Shown one piece after another: positions 16,134 to 24,547 of a DNA stretch of 34,337 nucleotides (the stretch's first letter is position 1; each line of letters opens with the position of its first letter). The notes under the pieces were generated by a model. That model was not told the origin of the DNA, did no database searches, and saw only the letters and a program-made list of their open reading frames with translations. Source of the DNA: CAZJHD01 sp964545855 (GTDB lineage: Bacteria; Planctomycetota; UBA1135; JACQFD01); contig CAZJHD010000047.1 of NCBI GenBank assembly GCA_964545855.1, forward strand, positions 1-34,337, written 5' to 3'. The position numbers were made by a program, and so were the translations under genes.

Positions 16134-16922
16134 TCAGGGGCGCCGGGCGACCACCGCGTAGCCGACGCAGTAGCCGTCGTCGCGCGAGAACCGGCTCACG
16201 AGGAGCGTCACCGCCTGCACGATCGCCGAGAGGACGCCCACGACGGGGAGCGCCAGCGGATGGAGCGACACGGATCCATCGCGGCGGATCTCGCGGGAGC
16301 CGAGGCGATTGATCGCATGCGTGAGGGTCATTCCCGCGACCATCGGGAAGTTTCCCCGCGGCGCGACCTCGTCCACCTCGAGGCCCGCGTCCTCCAGGAG
16401 ACGGCGGATCCCGAAGGATGTGTAGCGCCGGAAGTCGAAGGGCGTCGCGTGGAGCTCGCCGGCGAAGGGCACGGTGAATAGCGCGATGCCTCCGGGGCGC
16501 AGCACGCGGTGCACCTCGCGCACCACTTCGTCCGGATCGGGCACGTGCTCCAGCACCTCCGCGCAGAAGCACGAGTCGAAGGTCGCGTCGGGGAAGGGGA
16601 GCGTCGCGGCGTCGCCCCAGATGTCGACGATCCCCACGGCGCGGGCGAAGGACGTGCGGAGCTCCTCCTCGACGTTCACGGCGGGCCCCGGGTGTTCGAT
16701 CCCCACGTAGTGCGTCACACCGGTGAACATCCGCTCGTAGGGGCGGTCGCCGCACCCGACGTCGAGCATGCGCCCGCGGAGCCGGGCGGCGCGCGGCGCG
16801 ATCCCGTCGTAGAGCATCAGCCGGTCGATGTAGTACGGGCTGAAGAGCGAGCGCTTCCAGAGCGTGCGCAGCCGATTGCGCAGATTGCGCGGCGGACGTT
16901 CGGGGAGGGTCTCGGGGCTCAC
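16134..16922 (-). CDS. class I SAM-dependent methyltransferase (Methyltransf_11)
   Basis: The 262-residue protein has the AdoMet-binding motif I LDVGCGDRPYE (53-63), an acidic motif-II region (GIEHPG), FDSCFCAEVLEHVPDP (115-130) and LRPGG (141-145). HATPFDFRRYT at 158-168 is common in methyltransferases near surface polysaccharide genes. A hydrophobic stretch at about 224-243 near the C-terminus may contact the membrane. The substrate is unknown; despite lying next to mqnA it does not look like the menaquinone methyltransferase. The GTG start at 16922 is the only plausible initiation codon near the domain, although no ribosome site is visible. Upstream sequence in frame is a shadow of other genes. 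Confidence 0.8.
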   Translation of the reverse strand: MSPETLPERPPRNLRNRLRTLWKRSLFSPYYIDRLMLYDGIAPRAARLRGRMLDVGCGDRPYERMFTGVTHYVGIEHPGPAVNVEEELRTSFARAVGIVDIWGDAATLPFPDATFDSCFCAEVLEHVPDPDEVVREVHRVLRPGGIALFTVPFAGELHATPFDFRRYTSFGIRRLLEDAGLEVDEVAPRGNFPMVAGMTLTHAINRLGSREIRRDGSVSLHPLALPVVGVLSAIVQAVTLLVSRFSRDDGYCVGYAVVARRP

Positions 16923-16966
16923 GGGCGGGGGAGCATACGCGCCGCCGCGCGCTCGCCATGCTCCCG

Positions 16967-17233
16967 TCAGGGCCGGCTGCTTCGCTCGTCGCGGCCCCGC
17001 CGCCAGTCGATCACGAGCCAGATCGTCCGGCCGCCGGACGAGGCGGCGACGACGGCCCCCGCGATCGCGATCACGAGCCCGAGCGTGCTCCAGGAGTTCT
17101 CCACGCCTGGCTCCCGAGCCGCGAGCCGCATCAGGAGGCCCGCCGCGGCGACGCCGATCGACAGCAGCGTCAGCACGCCCCACACCGCGACGCTGATGAG
17201 CCGCAGCATCGCATCGGAGGGGTTGTGAGCCAC
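16967..17233 (-). CDS. small membrane protein, two helices
   Basis: The 88-residue protein has two hydrophobic segments (about 10-32 and 48-67) and a basic tail (WRRGRDERSSRP). I do not recognise a family. It starts with GTG at 17233, 12 bp after the coiled-coil gene, and ends 44 bp before the methyltransferase, so it sits within a four-gene minus-strand run. Confidence 0.6.
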   Translation of the reverse strand: MAHNPSDAMLRLISVAVWGVLTLLSIGVAAAGLLMRLAAREPGVENSWSTLGLVIAIAGAVVAASSGGRTIWLVIDWRRGRDERSSRP

Positions 17234-17245
17234 GGGACTCGCCCA

Positions 17246-18598
17246 TCACCGGAGGATGCGGATCTCGATGCGCTCGATCTCGATCGCGGCGCCGGGACGC
17301 AGCTGGAATCCGATGCCGCCTTCTTGCGCCACGGTCTGGTCGTCGAAGGCGGCCGGCAGCACCTCGTCGCCGCTGAGAGGCGTCACCTCCATGTGGATGC
17401 GCTTGCCGTAGACGCGCTGCAGGACGTCGTAGGAGTTGCCCTCCAAGGGGAAGAACGAATCGGGGTCCTGGTTGCCGGTCACGTCGCGAACCTCGAAGCC
17501 GTAGAGGTGGCGCGAGTACCCGGTGCCCTGCCGGGCGACGAGGATGAAGCCCGCCCGCACGATGCGGACGCGGAACCGGAGCTCGTAGTGGCGGATCGCC
17601 GTCTTGGGCGACGGCGACCAGAAGGCCACGCCCGCGCGCTCGCCGGGCTTCTGCACGGTCTCGGGCTTCACGCCGTTCATGCGCAGCGTGCTGCCGGCCC
17701 AGGAGAGCGCGAGGCCGGGCGACGCCTGCCACGGCGCGCGCTCCTCGCCCGGCACGACCTCGAATTGCTTCGGCTGCAGCAGGTCGATCGCCGGCACCGA
17801 CTCGAAGCCTCGTGGCGACGTCGCCCATTTCTCGGCCACGTCGCTCATGCGCGACGCGATCGAGTCGCGGAGGTCCTTCTCCTCGGGGAACTTGCTCGCG
17901 ACCATCACCGACGCGAGATCCCGGTCGGCGTTCTCGTAGGCCGTCATCGCGGCGGCGTAGTCGTCGGGCCGGCTCCTCGCGATCTCGTCCGCCTTCTCGA
18001 GGGCCCGCGTCGCGGCGGCGAGGGCCGACCGCCCGCGCGCGACGAAGATCTCGCGCTTCACGTCCTCCACGCGGTCGTCGTCGAGGTCCTTCAGGAGCTC
18101 CTCGAGCTGCGCCGCGGCGTCGCGCACTTCGTTCACCTGCTCGGGATCGTTCGCCCGGTTCCGGACGAAGGAGAGCAGGCGGTCGAGCCGGGAGCGCAGA
18201 TCCGCCTGCCGCCTCTGCTCCTTCAGCGAGGCGAGCATCTGGAACGCCTCCGACTTCTCGCCGTCCATCAGCTCGTCCATCCGCGACTCGACGTAGAAGC
18301 GGACGCTCTCGATCTGCTCGTCCTTCGGATTCGTGAGCCGGAAGAGCTTCAGCTCCTCCAGGAGCTTCTTCGATCGGATCGGACGCTCGGCGAACTCGCG
18401 GTCGCGCTCGAGCTTCTTCTGCCAGTTGGAATAGAAGAAGAGGCCCGCCGCGCCGAGGACGACGACGCCGAATGCGACGAAGGCGATCATCGCGCCGGGG
18501 CCGACGCGCGCCGCGTTCGGGTCGTAGTGCCTCCCGCCGCGGCGCCGATGGCGGCGCGTCGAGGCTTGCGCGAAGCTGCGCGGTCGGTGGCGGTCCAT
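17246..18598 (-). CDS. membrane-anchored coiled-coil protein with C-terminal beta domain
   Basis: The 450-residue protein has a basic cytoplasmic N-terminus (1-34), one transmembrane helix (about 36-56), and a long charged helical region (about 58-240) rich in heptad-like Leu/Arg/Glu. A beta-rich C-terminal domain (about 255-450) with HYELRFRVRI, GYSRHLYGFEVRDV and AIEIERIEIRIL resembles concanavalin/LamG-like or DUF1080-type folds. I do not recognise the family. ATG at 18598 is supported by GGGAG ten bases upstream; a longer frame to 18733 is less likely. It heads the run leading to the small membrane protein, methyltransferase and mqnA. Confidence 0.7.
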   Translation of the reverse strand: MDRHRPRSFAQASTRRHRRRGGRHYDPNAARVGPGAMIAFVAFGVVVLGAAGLFFYSNWQKKLERDREFAERPIRSKKLLEELKLFRLTNPKDEQIESVRFYVESRMDELMDGEKSEAFQMLASLKEQRRQADLRSRLDRLLSFVRNRANDPEQVNEVRDAAAQLEELLKDLDDDRVEDVKREIFVARGRSALAAATRALEKADEIARSRPDDYAAAMTAYENADRDLASVMVASKFPEEKDLRDSIASRMSDVAEKWATSPRGFESVPAIDLLQPKQFEVVPGEERAPWQASPGLALSWAGSTLRMNGVKPETVQKPGERAGVAFWSPSPKTAIRHYELRFRVRIVRAGFILVARQGTGYSRHLYGFEVRDVTGNQDPDSFFPLEGNSYDVLQRVYGKRIHMEVTPLSGDEVLPAAFDDQTVAQEGGIGFQLRPGAAIEIERIEIRILR

Positions 18599-18650
18599 GG
18601 AGATGCTCCCGCCCCGGTCGGCGGGGCGCTCCGGTCGCATCGTAGCAGCC

Positions 18651-18709
18651 CGTGGTGGAAGCGCTCCGCCGAGCACGCGGCGCGAAGGTTCCTCCGCCGT
18701 TCCACCACG
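18651..18709. repeat. 10-bp inverted repeat in divergent promoter region
   Basis: CGTGGTGGAA (18651-18660) is repeated in perfect inversion at 18700-18709 with a 39-bp spacer. It lies in the 239-bp region between the divergent coiled-coil gene and the PH-domain pair. It might be a regulator site or a hairpin in a leader. Confidence 0.4.
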
Positions 18710-18837
18710 CACTTTCTTCTCCGTTGCTGGCATCCTTCGCCCACAATTCCCGCCCGCGTGGACCCGGGAGCGCTGCTCGGGCCGAGCAGCTCCCCGAGAC
18801 CTCCGATCCCGCGAGACCCTTCCGGAGACGGCATCCC

Positions 18838-19434
18838 TTGGACCCGAGCTTCGTGGCCCTCGAGCAGCGCGTCATGGGCATCACCCGCCCCGACGCCAAG
18901 CTGTTCACGCTCTATCTGATCTACGCGATCGCTTCGCTGGTCGCATTCCCCTTCGTCTTCCTCCCGCTCTACTTCCGCTACCACACGCTGCGGTTCCGCT
19001 TCGAGAAGGAGGGCGTGGGCGTCTCCTACGGCATCCTCTTCCGCCAGGAGACCTACCTGACCTACTCGCGCATCCAGGACATCCACCTGACGCGCAACCT
19101 CTTCGAGCGATGGCTCGGCATCGGCACCGTCGAGATCCAGACGGCTTCGGGCCGCTCCGGCGCGGAGGTCTCGGTTCCCGGGACGCGCGAGTTCGAGGCG
19201 ATCCGCGACTACCTCTACGCGCGGATGCGCGGCGCCCGCGAGCATTCGGAACCGACGCTGGAGGCCGCCGCCGTCGGCGTCGGCGCGCCGCCCCTCGTGG
19301 CCTCGGCCGACGGCGCGCCGGCCGCGGCGCCGCGTCCTGCGGGCGCCGAGTCCGACCTCGTGACGGCCCTCCAGGAGACGGCGGCCGCCCTGCGCGAGGC
19401 CGCGCGCGCGCTGCGCGACCGGGGGACCGCATGA
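18838..19434 (+). CDS. bacterial PH-domain membrane protein (bPH_2), first of pair
   Basis: The 198-residue protein has a hydrophobic hairpin (LFTLYLIYAIASLVAFPF and following) and then a bacterial PH domain. RFEKEGVGVSYGILFRQETYLTYSRIQDIHLTRNLFERWLG contains the family's typical turn from 'fR.e..i.y..IQdv' to a leucine-rich end. The C-terminal 50 residues are Ala-rich and helical. TTG at 18838 is my start; an ATG at 18874 would remove 12 residues. The stop overlaps the next start (ATGA), indicating translational coupling. Such proteins occur in pairs (YdbS/YdbT-like) of unknown function at the membrane. Confidence 0.75.
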   Translation: MDPSFVALEQRVMGITRPDAKLFTLYLIYAIASLVAFPFVFLPLYFRYHTLRFRFEKEGVGVSYGILFRQETYLTYSRIQDIHLTRNLFERWLGIGTVEIQTASGRSGAEVSVPGTREFEAIRDYLYARMRGAREHSEPTLEAAAVGVGAPPLVASADGAPAAAPRPAGAESDLVTALQETAAALREAARALRDRGTA

Positions 19435-20198
19435 CGACGACGCTCGCACCCCCCGGATGGCTCGTCCGCACGCTCGAGCCCTACCTGAAGCTCCCCGAGG
19501 GAGCACCGCACGTGCCGCTCGGGGCCGGAAGCCCCCGCGCCTTCCGCGCGTCCATCGGGTTCCTCCGCTACCGCTACCTCACGATCGTGGCCGCGCTCCT
19601 GGTGGAGGTGCCGTTGCTCGTGCCGCTCGTCGGCGCGTCCCTCGCGAAGAGCTGGATCCTCGCGGCCGTCGTGCTGCTGCTGGGTCTCCTCGTGGCGGCG
19701 GCGCTGCTCTCGGTCCTCTACGCCGCGACGCGGCTCGACTACGACCTGCGCCAGTACCTGGTCACCGACCGCGCGCTGCGGATCCGCTCGGGAGCGCTCG
19801 TCGTGCGCGAGGTGACGATCACTTACGCGAACGTGCAGGACGTGGAGATCCGGCAGGGGCCGCTCCAGCGGTTCTTCAAGATCTCCGACCTCGTGGTGCA
19901 CACGGCGGGCGGCAGCTCGTCGCCGAAGGCCGAGGGCGGCGGCGGGACCAGCCACCGCGGCGCGCTGCAGGGGATCGACGACCCCAAGGGGGTTCGCGAC
20001 CTGATCCTCGCCCGTCTCCGCGCCTATCGAGACGCCGGACTCGGCGATCCCGACGATCGGGGCAGCGCACTCGCCGCGGCGCCGGTCCGTGCGTCCCAGG
20101 CGCTGGCCCTCGACGGCGCCACGCTGCAGAGGGCGGCGAGCGAGCTGCGCGCCGCGGCGCGGGAGCTGGTGGAAGCCTGCGGCGCGGCCCGAGGCTGA
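19431..20198 (+). CDS. bacterial PH-domain membrane protein (bPH_2), second of pair
   Basis: The 255-residue protein has two hydrophobic segments (about 45-65 and 68-95) followed by a PH domain: TRLDYDLRQYLVTDRALRI, then REVTITYANVQDVEIRQGPLQRFFKISDL. The C-terminus is Ala/Arg-rich helical. It begins with ATG at 19431, overlapping the stop of the first PH gene by four bases, and ends convergent with the minus-strand gene at 20218. Function is unknown; the pair is likely a membrane complex. Confidence 0.78.
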   Translation: MTTTLAPPGWLVRTLEPYLKLPEGAPHVPLGAGSPRAFRASIGFLRYRYLTIVAALLVEVPLLVPLVGASLAKSWILAAVVLLLGLLVAAALLSVLYAATRLDYDLRQYLVTDRALRIRSGALVVREVTITYANVQDVEIRQGPLQRFFKISDLVVHTAGGSSSPKAEGGGGTSHRGALQGIDDPKGVRDLILARLRAYRDAGLGDPDDRGSALAAAPVRASQALALDGATLQRAASELRAAARELVEACGAARG

Positions 20199-20206
20199 AC
20201 GCCGCC

Positions 20207-20230
20207 GGACGGCCCGCTCAGGCGCCGTCC
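20207..20230. terminator. possible bidirectional hairpin between convergent genes
   Basis: GGACGGC (20207-20213) pairs with GCCGTCC (20224-20230), with a 10-base loop, spanning the 19-bp gap between the PH operon and the convergent gene and entering the latter's 3' end. It is weak, with no T-tract. Confidence 0.3.
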
Positions 20231-20889
20231 TCGGAGGTCCAGAGCCGGAAGTCCTCGCTGAACTCGGCGGCCGTGATCGTCTGGAACTCCTTCGGGAACG
20301 ACGGAGTCGCGGTGCACTCGTCGCAGGCGCGCAGATTCGGCGTGAACGACTTGTTCTTGTTGCCGCCGACGGCGCCGAACGTGTCCCAGACCTTCAGCGC
20401 CGCGTTCGTCGACACGAGCCGGCAGAGGTCGCGCCACTTCTTCCCCACCTCGGGCCGGACCACCTTGTAGAAGCCGATCAGGTTGGAGACCAAGTCCTCC
20501 TCGCTGTAGCCGCTGCTCGTGACGCGGCCCCAGAGCCAGTCGCTCTGCAGGTCCTCGAAGGCCTTCGACACCTCCGTGAAGATCGCGAAGGCGATCGACT
20601 CCTTGCGATGGAGCGACGCGCCGCTCCCGACGTAGTAGCGGCGCTCGACGGCCGTGCCGACGAATCGGCCGCGGATCTTCCGCCCCATGTCCTGGCGGTA
20701 GACGACGAGGAAGCCGTTCGCGCCCGCCTTCCTCGACTTCACGCCCGTCTCCTTCACGACTTGCTCCCAGAGGCTCGCGGCTCCGACGTAGGCGCGGCTC
20801 GCCGTGGGGTTCGCGTGGCCCGTGTCGACCCACCCACAGTTGCACGTGTAGACGAGGCGGCCCGTCGAGATGTCGCTGCGCTCGGTCAT
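20218..20889 (-). CDS. uncharacterised protein with CxC and CxxC motifs
   Basis: I do not recognise this 223-residue protein with certainty. It starts with YTCNCGWVDTGHANP (Cys16, Cys18, His25), contains GYSEEDLVSNLIGFY, and has ACDEC near residue 190, so metal binding or disulfides are possible. There is no signal peptide or membrane segment. The opening recalls uncharacterised bacterial families such as DUF4056, but I cannot confirm that. ATG at 20889 is preferred over the longer frame to 21006, whose extra residues are Arg/Ala-rich. The gene is divergent from the SGNH hydrolase, 134 bp away. Confidence 0.6.
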   Translation of the reverse strand: MTERSDISTGRLVYTCNCGWVDTGHANPTASRAYVGAASLWEQVVKETGVKSRKAGANGFLVVYRQDMGRKIRGRFVGTAVERRYYVGSGASLHRKESIAFAIFTEVSKAFEDLQSDWLWGRVTSSGYSEEDLVSNLIGFYKVVRPEVGKKWRDLCRLVSTNAALKVWDTFGAVGGNKNKSFTPNLRACDECTATPSFPKEFQTITAAEFSEDFRLWTSEDGA

Positions 20890-21007
20890 GACGACCCGAT
20901 CGTAACGGCCCGGGGCCTTCGCGCCCGCTCCGCGGAGCCCTGCCGCCAAGGGCGCGAAGGCCGCCGAGCGACGCGCCCAGGCGCGGAGCCGCCGTCCGCG
21001 CCGCACG

Positions 21008-21013
21008 TATACT
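21008..21013 (+). promoter_or_regulatory. possible -10 element (TATACT), near-leaderless start
   Basis: TATACT followed by CG ends 10 bases before the ATG at 21024. If functional, the transcript would have a leader of only a few bases. No matching -35 was identified. Confidence 0.45.
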
Positions 21014-21023
21014 CGCGCGCCGG

Positions 21024-22115
21024 ATGCCCGAGGCCCCGCGACCCCGCTCCCGACGCGCCGTCGTCGCGTACGTCCTCTTCCTGCTGGCGCTCGCGGGCGC
21101 CGCCTTCGAGGCCTTCGACCGGCTGCGTCCCGCGAGCGTTCCGCGTCCGACGCCCTCGCGTTTCCTCGCGGCGTTCTGGAGCGCGGGCGCGAGCGTGTGG
21201 TCGGGAGTGCCCGCCGCCGCGAGCAGTCCCGACGACCCGGAGCTCTTGGCGAAGCTCGCCTACGAGCCGCTCCCCTTCGTCAACTACGGCCTCAAGCGGT
21301 CCTTCGCTCGGGATGGAGAGCCGAAGCGGACGAGCAACGCCCAGGGCTTCCGCGGCCGCGAGATCGAGCTTCCGAAGCCCGCGGGGCGCTACCGCATCGT
21401 CTGCCTGGGCGGCTCCACGACCTACTCGGACACCGTCGCCGACGACGAGACCTACCCGGTGCACCTCGAGCGTGCGCTCCGCGAGCGGCGCCCGCGCATC
21501 GACCTCGAGGTCGTCAACGCCGGCGTTCCCTCCTACACGACGGCCGATTCCCTCGCGAACCTCGCCTTCCGCTGTCTCGACTTCGCGCCCGACGCGATCG
21601 TCGTCTACCACGCGGCGAACGACTACCGCCCCCTCGGCTACCGGAACTTCGACACCGCGTACTTCCACTACCGTCGCGTGTGGGACGGCTCCCTGCGGGC
21701 GCTCGCCGGCCGCGACTGGCGCGAGGCCGGCGGGCTGAACGCCTTCGTCGAGCTGCCGACGCCCGCCGACAACGGCAACGCCGACGAGAACGTCGTGCGC
21801 AACGGCTTCGGCGCCTACCGGCGCAACCTCACGTCGATCCTCGGCATCGCGAAGGAGCACGGCGTCGTTCCCGTGATCGTGAGCTTCGCCGTGGGGCCCG
21901 TGGGGGAGTGGCTCACGGAGAAGAAGGTCACCGCCTTCGCGGTGATGAACAACGCGGCGAAGGAGGTGGCGGCGGCGCACGGCGCGATCTTCGTCGACCT
22001 CGCGACGAAGATGCCGCGCGAGGGCACGTTCCACGACGCGGTGCACATGAACGCCCGCGGCTCGCGCATCCAGGGAGAGATCGTTGCCGAGGAGCTCGCG
22101 AAGCGGCTCTGGTAG
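21024..22115 (+). CDS. SGNH/GDSL-type hydrolase with N-terminal membrane anchor
   Basis: The 363-residue protein has an N-terminal hydrophobic segment (about 12-31) that could be a signal or anchor. It then carries the SGNH blocks: block I CLGGSTTY (nucleophile Ser in GGST), block II in NAGVPSYTTADSL, block III HAANDYR (Asn in AND), and the Asp/His pair in FHDAVHMN near the C-terminus. These are esterases or acetyltransferase-like enzymes acting on polysaccharides or lipids; the substrate is not evident. It is probably located on the outer face of the membrane. It is convergent with the VIT/VWA gene, with a 10-bp gap. Confidence 0.85.
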   Translation: MPEAPRPRSRRAVVAYVLFLLALAGAAFEAFDRLRPASVPRPTPSRFLAAFWSAGASVWSGVPAAASSPDDPELLAKLAYEPLPFVNYGLKRSFARDGEPKRTSNAQGFRGREIELPKPAGRYRIVCLGGSTTYSDTVADDETYPVHLERALRERRPRIDLEVVNAGVPSYTTADSLANLAFRCLDFAPDAIVVYHAANDYRPLGYRNFDTAYFHYRRVWDGSLRALAGRDWREAGGLNAFVELPTPADNGNADENVVRNGFGAYRRNLTSILGIAKEHGVVPVIVSFAVGPVGEWLTEKKVTAFAVMNNAAKEVAAAHGAIFVDLATKMPREGTFHDAVHMNARGSRIQGEIVAEELAKRLW

Positions 22116-22125
22116 CGGTGAGCGC

Positions 22126-24390
22126 TCAGGAGATCTCGTAGGCGACGCCCTTCCAGAGGAGCACCAGGCATTCGCCGAGGGCGAGGAAGGGGGCGAGTCG
22201 CGGATCGGCCTCCAGCAGCGCGAAGTACTCCGGCGAGAGGTAGCCGACCTTCCGCGGCTCCCGGTCGCGGTCTCCGTCGAGGGCGGCGTCGACCCAGACG
22301 CCGCCGATCCGGTGGAAGACCTTGCCGCCGACGCGCTGGATGCGCTGGGGATTCCCCTCGCCGCCGCTGAAGCCTCGGGAGAGCTCCTGGATCTCGATGC
22401 TGCGCGCGACGCTGCCCGATCCGCCGCGCAGGAGATCCTGCGCGGGATCCCGTGCGAGCCAGCCGCCGCCTCCGCTCGGTCCCGTCACGGGTCCGCCGAC
22501 GGCGGGGGTCGTGGGACCGCTCGGACCCGCCGGGCTGCGCGGCCCAGGCGTCCTCGGGCCGGGCACGCCGTCGGCCGGCGGCGGGTACGGGAGGGGCCGC
22601 TCCCGGGTGAACGACCCGTAGCGGAGCTGTCCGGATCGTGGCGGCCCCACACCCCGCGCCGCGCCGAGGCGATGGACGTCCTCCAGGACGAGGTGCGACG
22701 TGTAGGGCGTCACGATCCCGTGCTGCAGCGCGAGTCGGCCCACTTCGTCCACGAGCTCGTCGTTCGGTCCGTGGAGACGGAGCGCGTCGAGGAGGCGTCC
22801 CGCGCGCCGCCTGGCCCAGAGCGCCGGGATCTCGCCGTGACGCTCCTCCTCCGCCGGGAGATCCACGACGAAGTGCCATTCGCGTTCCTCGCCGCCGACG
22901 CGCGCGAGGAGCGTCACGCGTCGCGGACCCGTGGCCCGGAAGCGCCCCGACGCGACGACCTGCGCGCCGCGGAAGAGATCGGCGGGCTCCAGCGAGTCGA
23001 CGTCGAAGGCCTCGAGCTGCGAGACGTCGAGGCGGGCGCTCTCCAGCACGGGGTGCGAGGCCTTCTCGAAGAGCTTCACCACCTTCGCGTCGATGACCTC
23101 GCCGGGCCGCACGTACTCGCGCGCGCCGCGGCACTCCTCCACGAGCCGGTCGAGGAGATCGGCGTTCACGTCGTCGCCGACGCCGAAGGAGAAGAGCCGG
23201 AGGCGAGCCGGCGCCTGCGCTCTCGAAGCGGCCACGATGGCGGCGGGTGACCGCTCGCCGACCGTCGGCGCGCCGTCCGACACGAGGATCGCGAGGCCGC
23301 GCCGATCGACGGAGGCCGCCGCCGCGAGCGCGGCGGCGAGCCCGCCCGCCAGGTTGGTGCCGCCGCTGGCGCGCGAGCCGGCGAGCCACTCCCGCGCGCG
23401 GGCGAGCGTCTCCGGCGTGGCGGGCTGGAGCGCGCCGAGGCACGCCTGCGCATCCGTCGCGAAGCGGACGATCTCGAACCGGTCGTCCGGGGCGAGCCGG
23501 TCGAGGCACTGCCCGACGGCGCGCAGGGCCTGCTCGAGCTTCTCGCCGCGCATGCTGCCGGACACGTCGAGGACGAAGACGGCGTCGATCGGAGTTCGTT
23601 GCGCCGGCGTCGCGTCGCCGCGCGGAGAGACGGTCAGCAGGAACGTCCCGGGCTCGCCGGCCTCGCGGTGCGCGACCAGCATCGCGCCGAAGTCGCCGAC
23701 GGCGGGCGACAGGGCGAGCCGCAGGTCGCGCGGCGTCTCGGAGCCGGTCTCCTCCATCGACCAGCGCAGGCCGTGCGCGCCGGAGCGCACGACGTCGATC
23801 GCGTGCGTCGTGCACTGCACGGCGCCGAGGGGCTTCGTCGTCGTGATGGTTCCGCTCGCGACGAGCGTGAATGCGTCGCCCGGGACGAGGGCGCCCAGCC
23901 GGAGTGGCAGCTCCAGCTCGAGTCCGGCGGCGCTCGGCGAGAGCACGCTCTGGTAGCGGAGCCGCACGCGCGCCGTTCCTCCGGCCTCGATCGGGAAGAT
24001 CGACGCGCGCACGCAGCCGTGACCGACCCATTCGAGGAGGCCCGGATCGCGCTGGCGCCGGACGATGTCGAGGTAGACGCCGCGCGCGGCGCCGCCGTCG
24101 AGGACCTCTCCCTTCGTCTCCTTCCCGTCGATCCAGAGGGAGAAGGACGAGACGGCCGCGCCCTCGGGGATCGGCCAGAGGTAGCTCTCCTCGGCGGGCG
24201 TGGGCCCGTGGTTGCGGAAGACCTGCTCGATCGACGTCGTCGCGAGTCCGTCGGTGATCGTCACCTCGGCGACGAGGCTCTCGATCGTGATCGCCGCGCG
24301 CGGGCCCTGGGAGGCGAGCGTCGGTCCGACGAGCGTTGCATGAACGAAGGTGACGACGAGCACGACGGCGAGGGCGGCGGAGATCCGCAT
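22126..24390 (-). CDS. VIT and VWA domain protein, exported
   Basis: The 754-residue protein has a signal-like N-terminus (1-27), a VIT domain (about 33-150, with VFRNHGPTPAEESYLWPIPEGAAV split across its conserved core) and a VWA domain (about 269-440). The MIDAS motif is DVSGSM (275-280), with GGTNLAGG and LVSDGAPT as further metal-site elements. A Pro/Gly-rich segment and a C-terminal GGKVFHRIGGVWVDAALD module follow, the latter typical of this family. Such proteins act in adhesion or secretion at the surface; the partner is unknown. ATG at 24390 is supported by GAGG 7 bases upstream. It is the last of the minus-strand run downstream of the sigma factor, 157 bp after the TIG gene. Confidence 0.88.
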   Translation of the reverse strand: MRISAALAVVLVVTFVHATLVGPTLASQGPRAAITIESLVAEVTITDGLATTSIEQVFRNHGPTPAEESYLWPIPEGAAVSSFSLWIDGKETKGEVLDGGAARGVYLDIVRRQRDPGLLEWVGHGCVRASIFPIEAGGTARVRLRYQSVLSPSAAGLELELPLRLGALVPGDAFTLVASGTITTTKPLGAVQCTTHAIDVVRSGAHGLRWSMEETGSETPRDLRLALSPAVGDFGAMLVAHREAGEPGTFLLTVSPRGDATPAQRTPIDAVFVLDVSGSMRGEKLEQALRAVGQCLDRLAPDDRFEIVRFATDAQACLGALQPATPETLARAREWLAGSRASGGTNLAGGLAAALAAAASVDRRGLAILVSDGAPTVGERSPAAIVAASRAQAPARLRLFSFGVGDDVNADLLDRLVEECRGAREYVRPGEVIDAKVVKLFEKASHPVLESARLDVSQLEAFDVDSLEPADLFRGAQVVASGRFRATGPRRVTLLARVGGEEREWHFVVDLPAEEERHGEIPALWARRRAGRLLDALRLHGPNDELVDEVGRLALQHGIVTPYTSHLVLEDVHRLGAARGVGPPRSGQLRYGSFTRERPLPYPPPADGVPGPRTPGPRSPAGPSGPTTPAVGGPVTGPSGGGGWLARDPAQDLLRGGSGSVARSIEIQELSRGFSGGEGNPQRIQRVGGKVFHRIGGVWVDAALDGDRDREPRKVGYLSPEYFALLEADPRLAPFLALGECLVLLWKGVAYEIS

Positions 24391-24547
24391 GGCGATGCCT
24401 CGAGGAGAGGTCTCGTGAGAGAGCTCGCCACGCGCCGCAAGCGCCCCAGACTCTCCTGCGCCTGCGGCGCGCGCGAGCGCGGCCCGTAGAGCCACGCCCG
24501 CGCGCCGTCACGCGAAGCCACTGCGCGACCGCGTCGACGCCGCGGCG

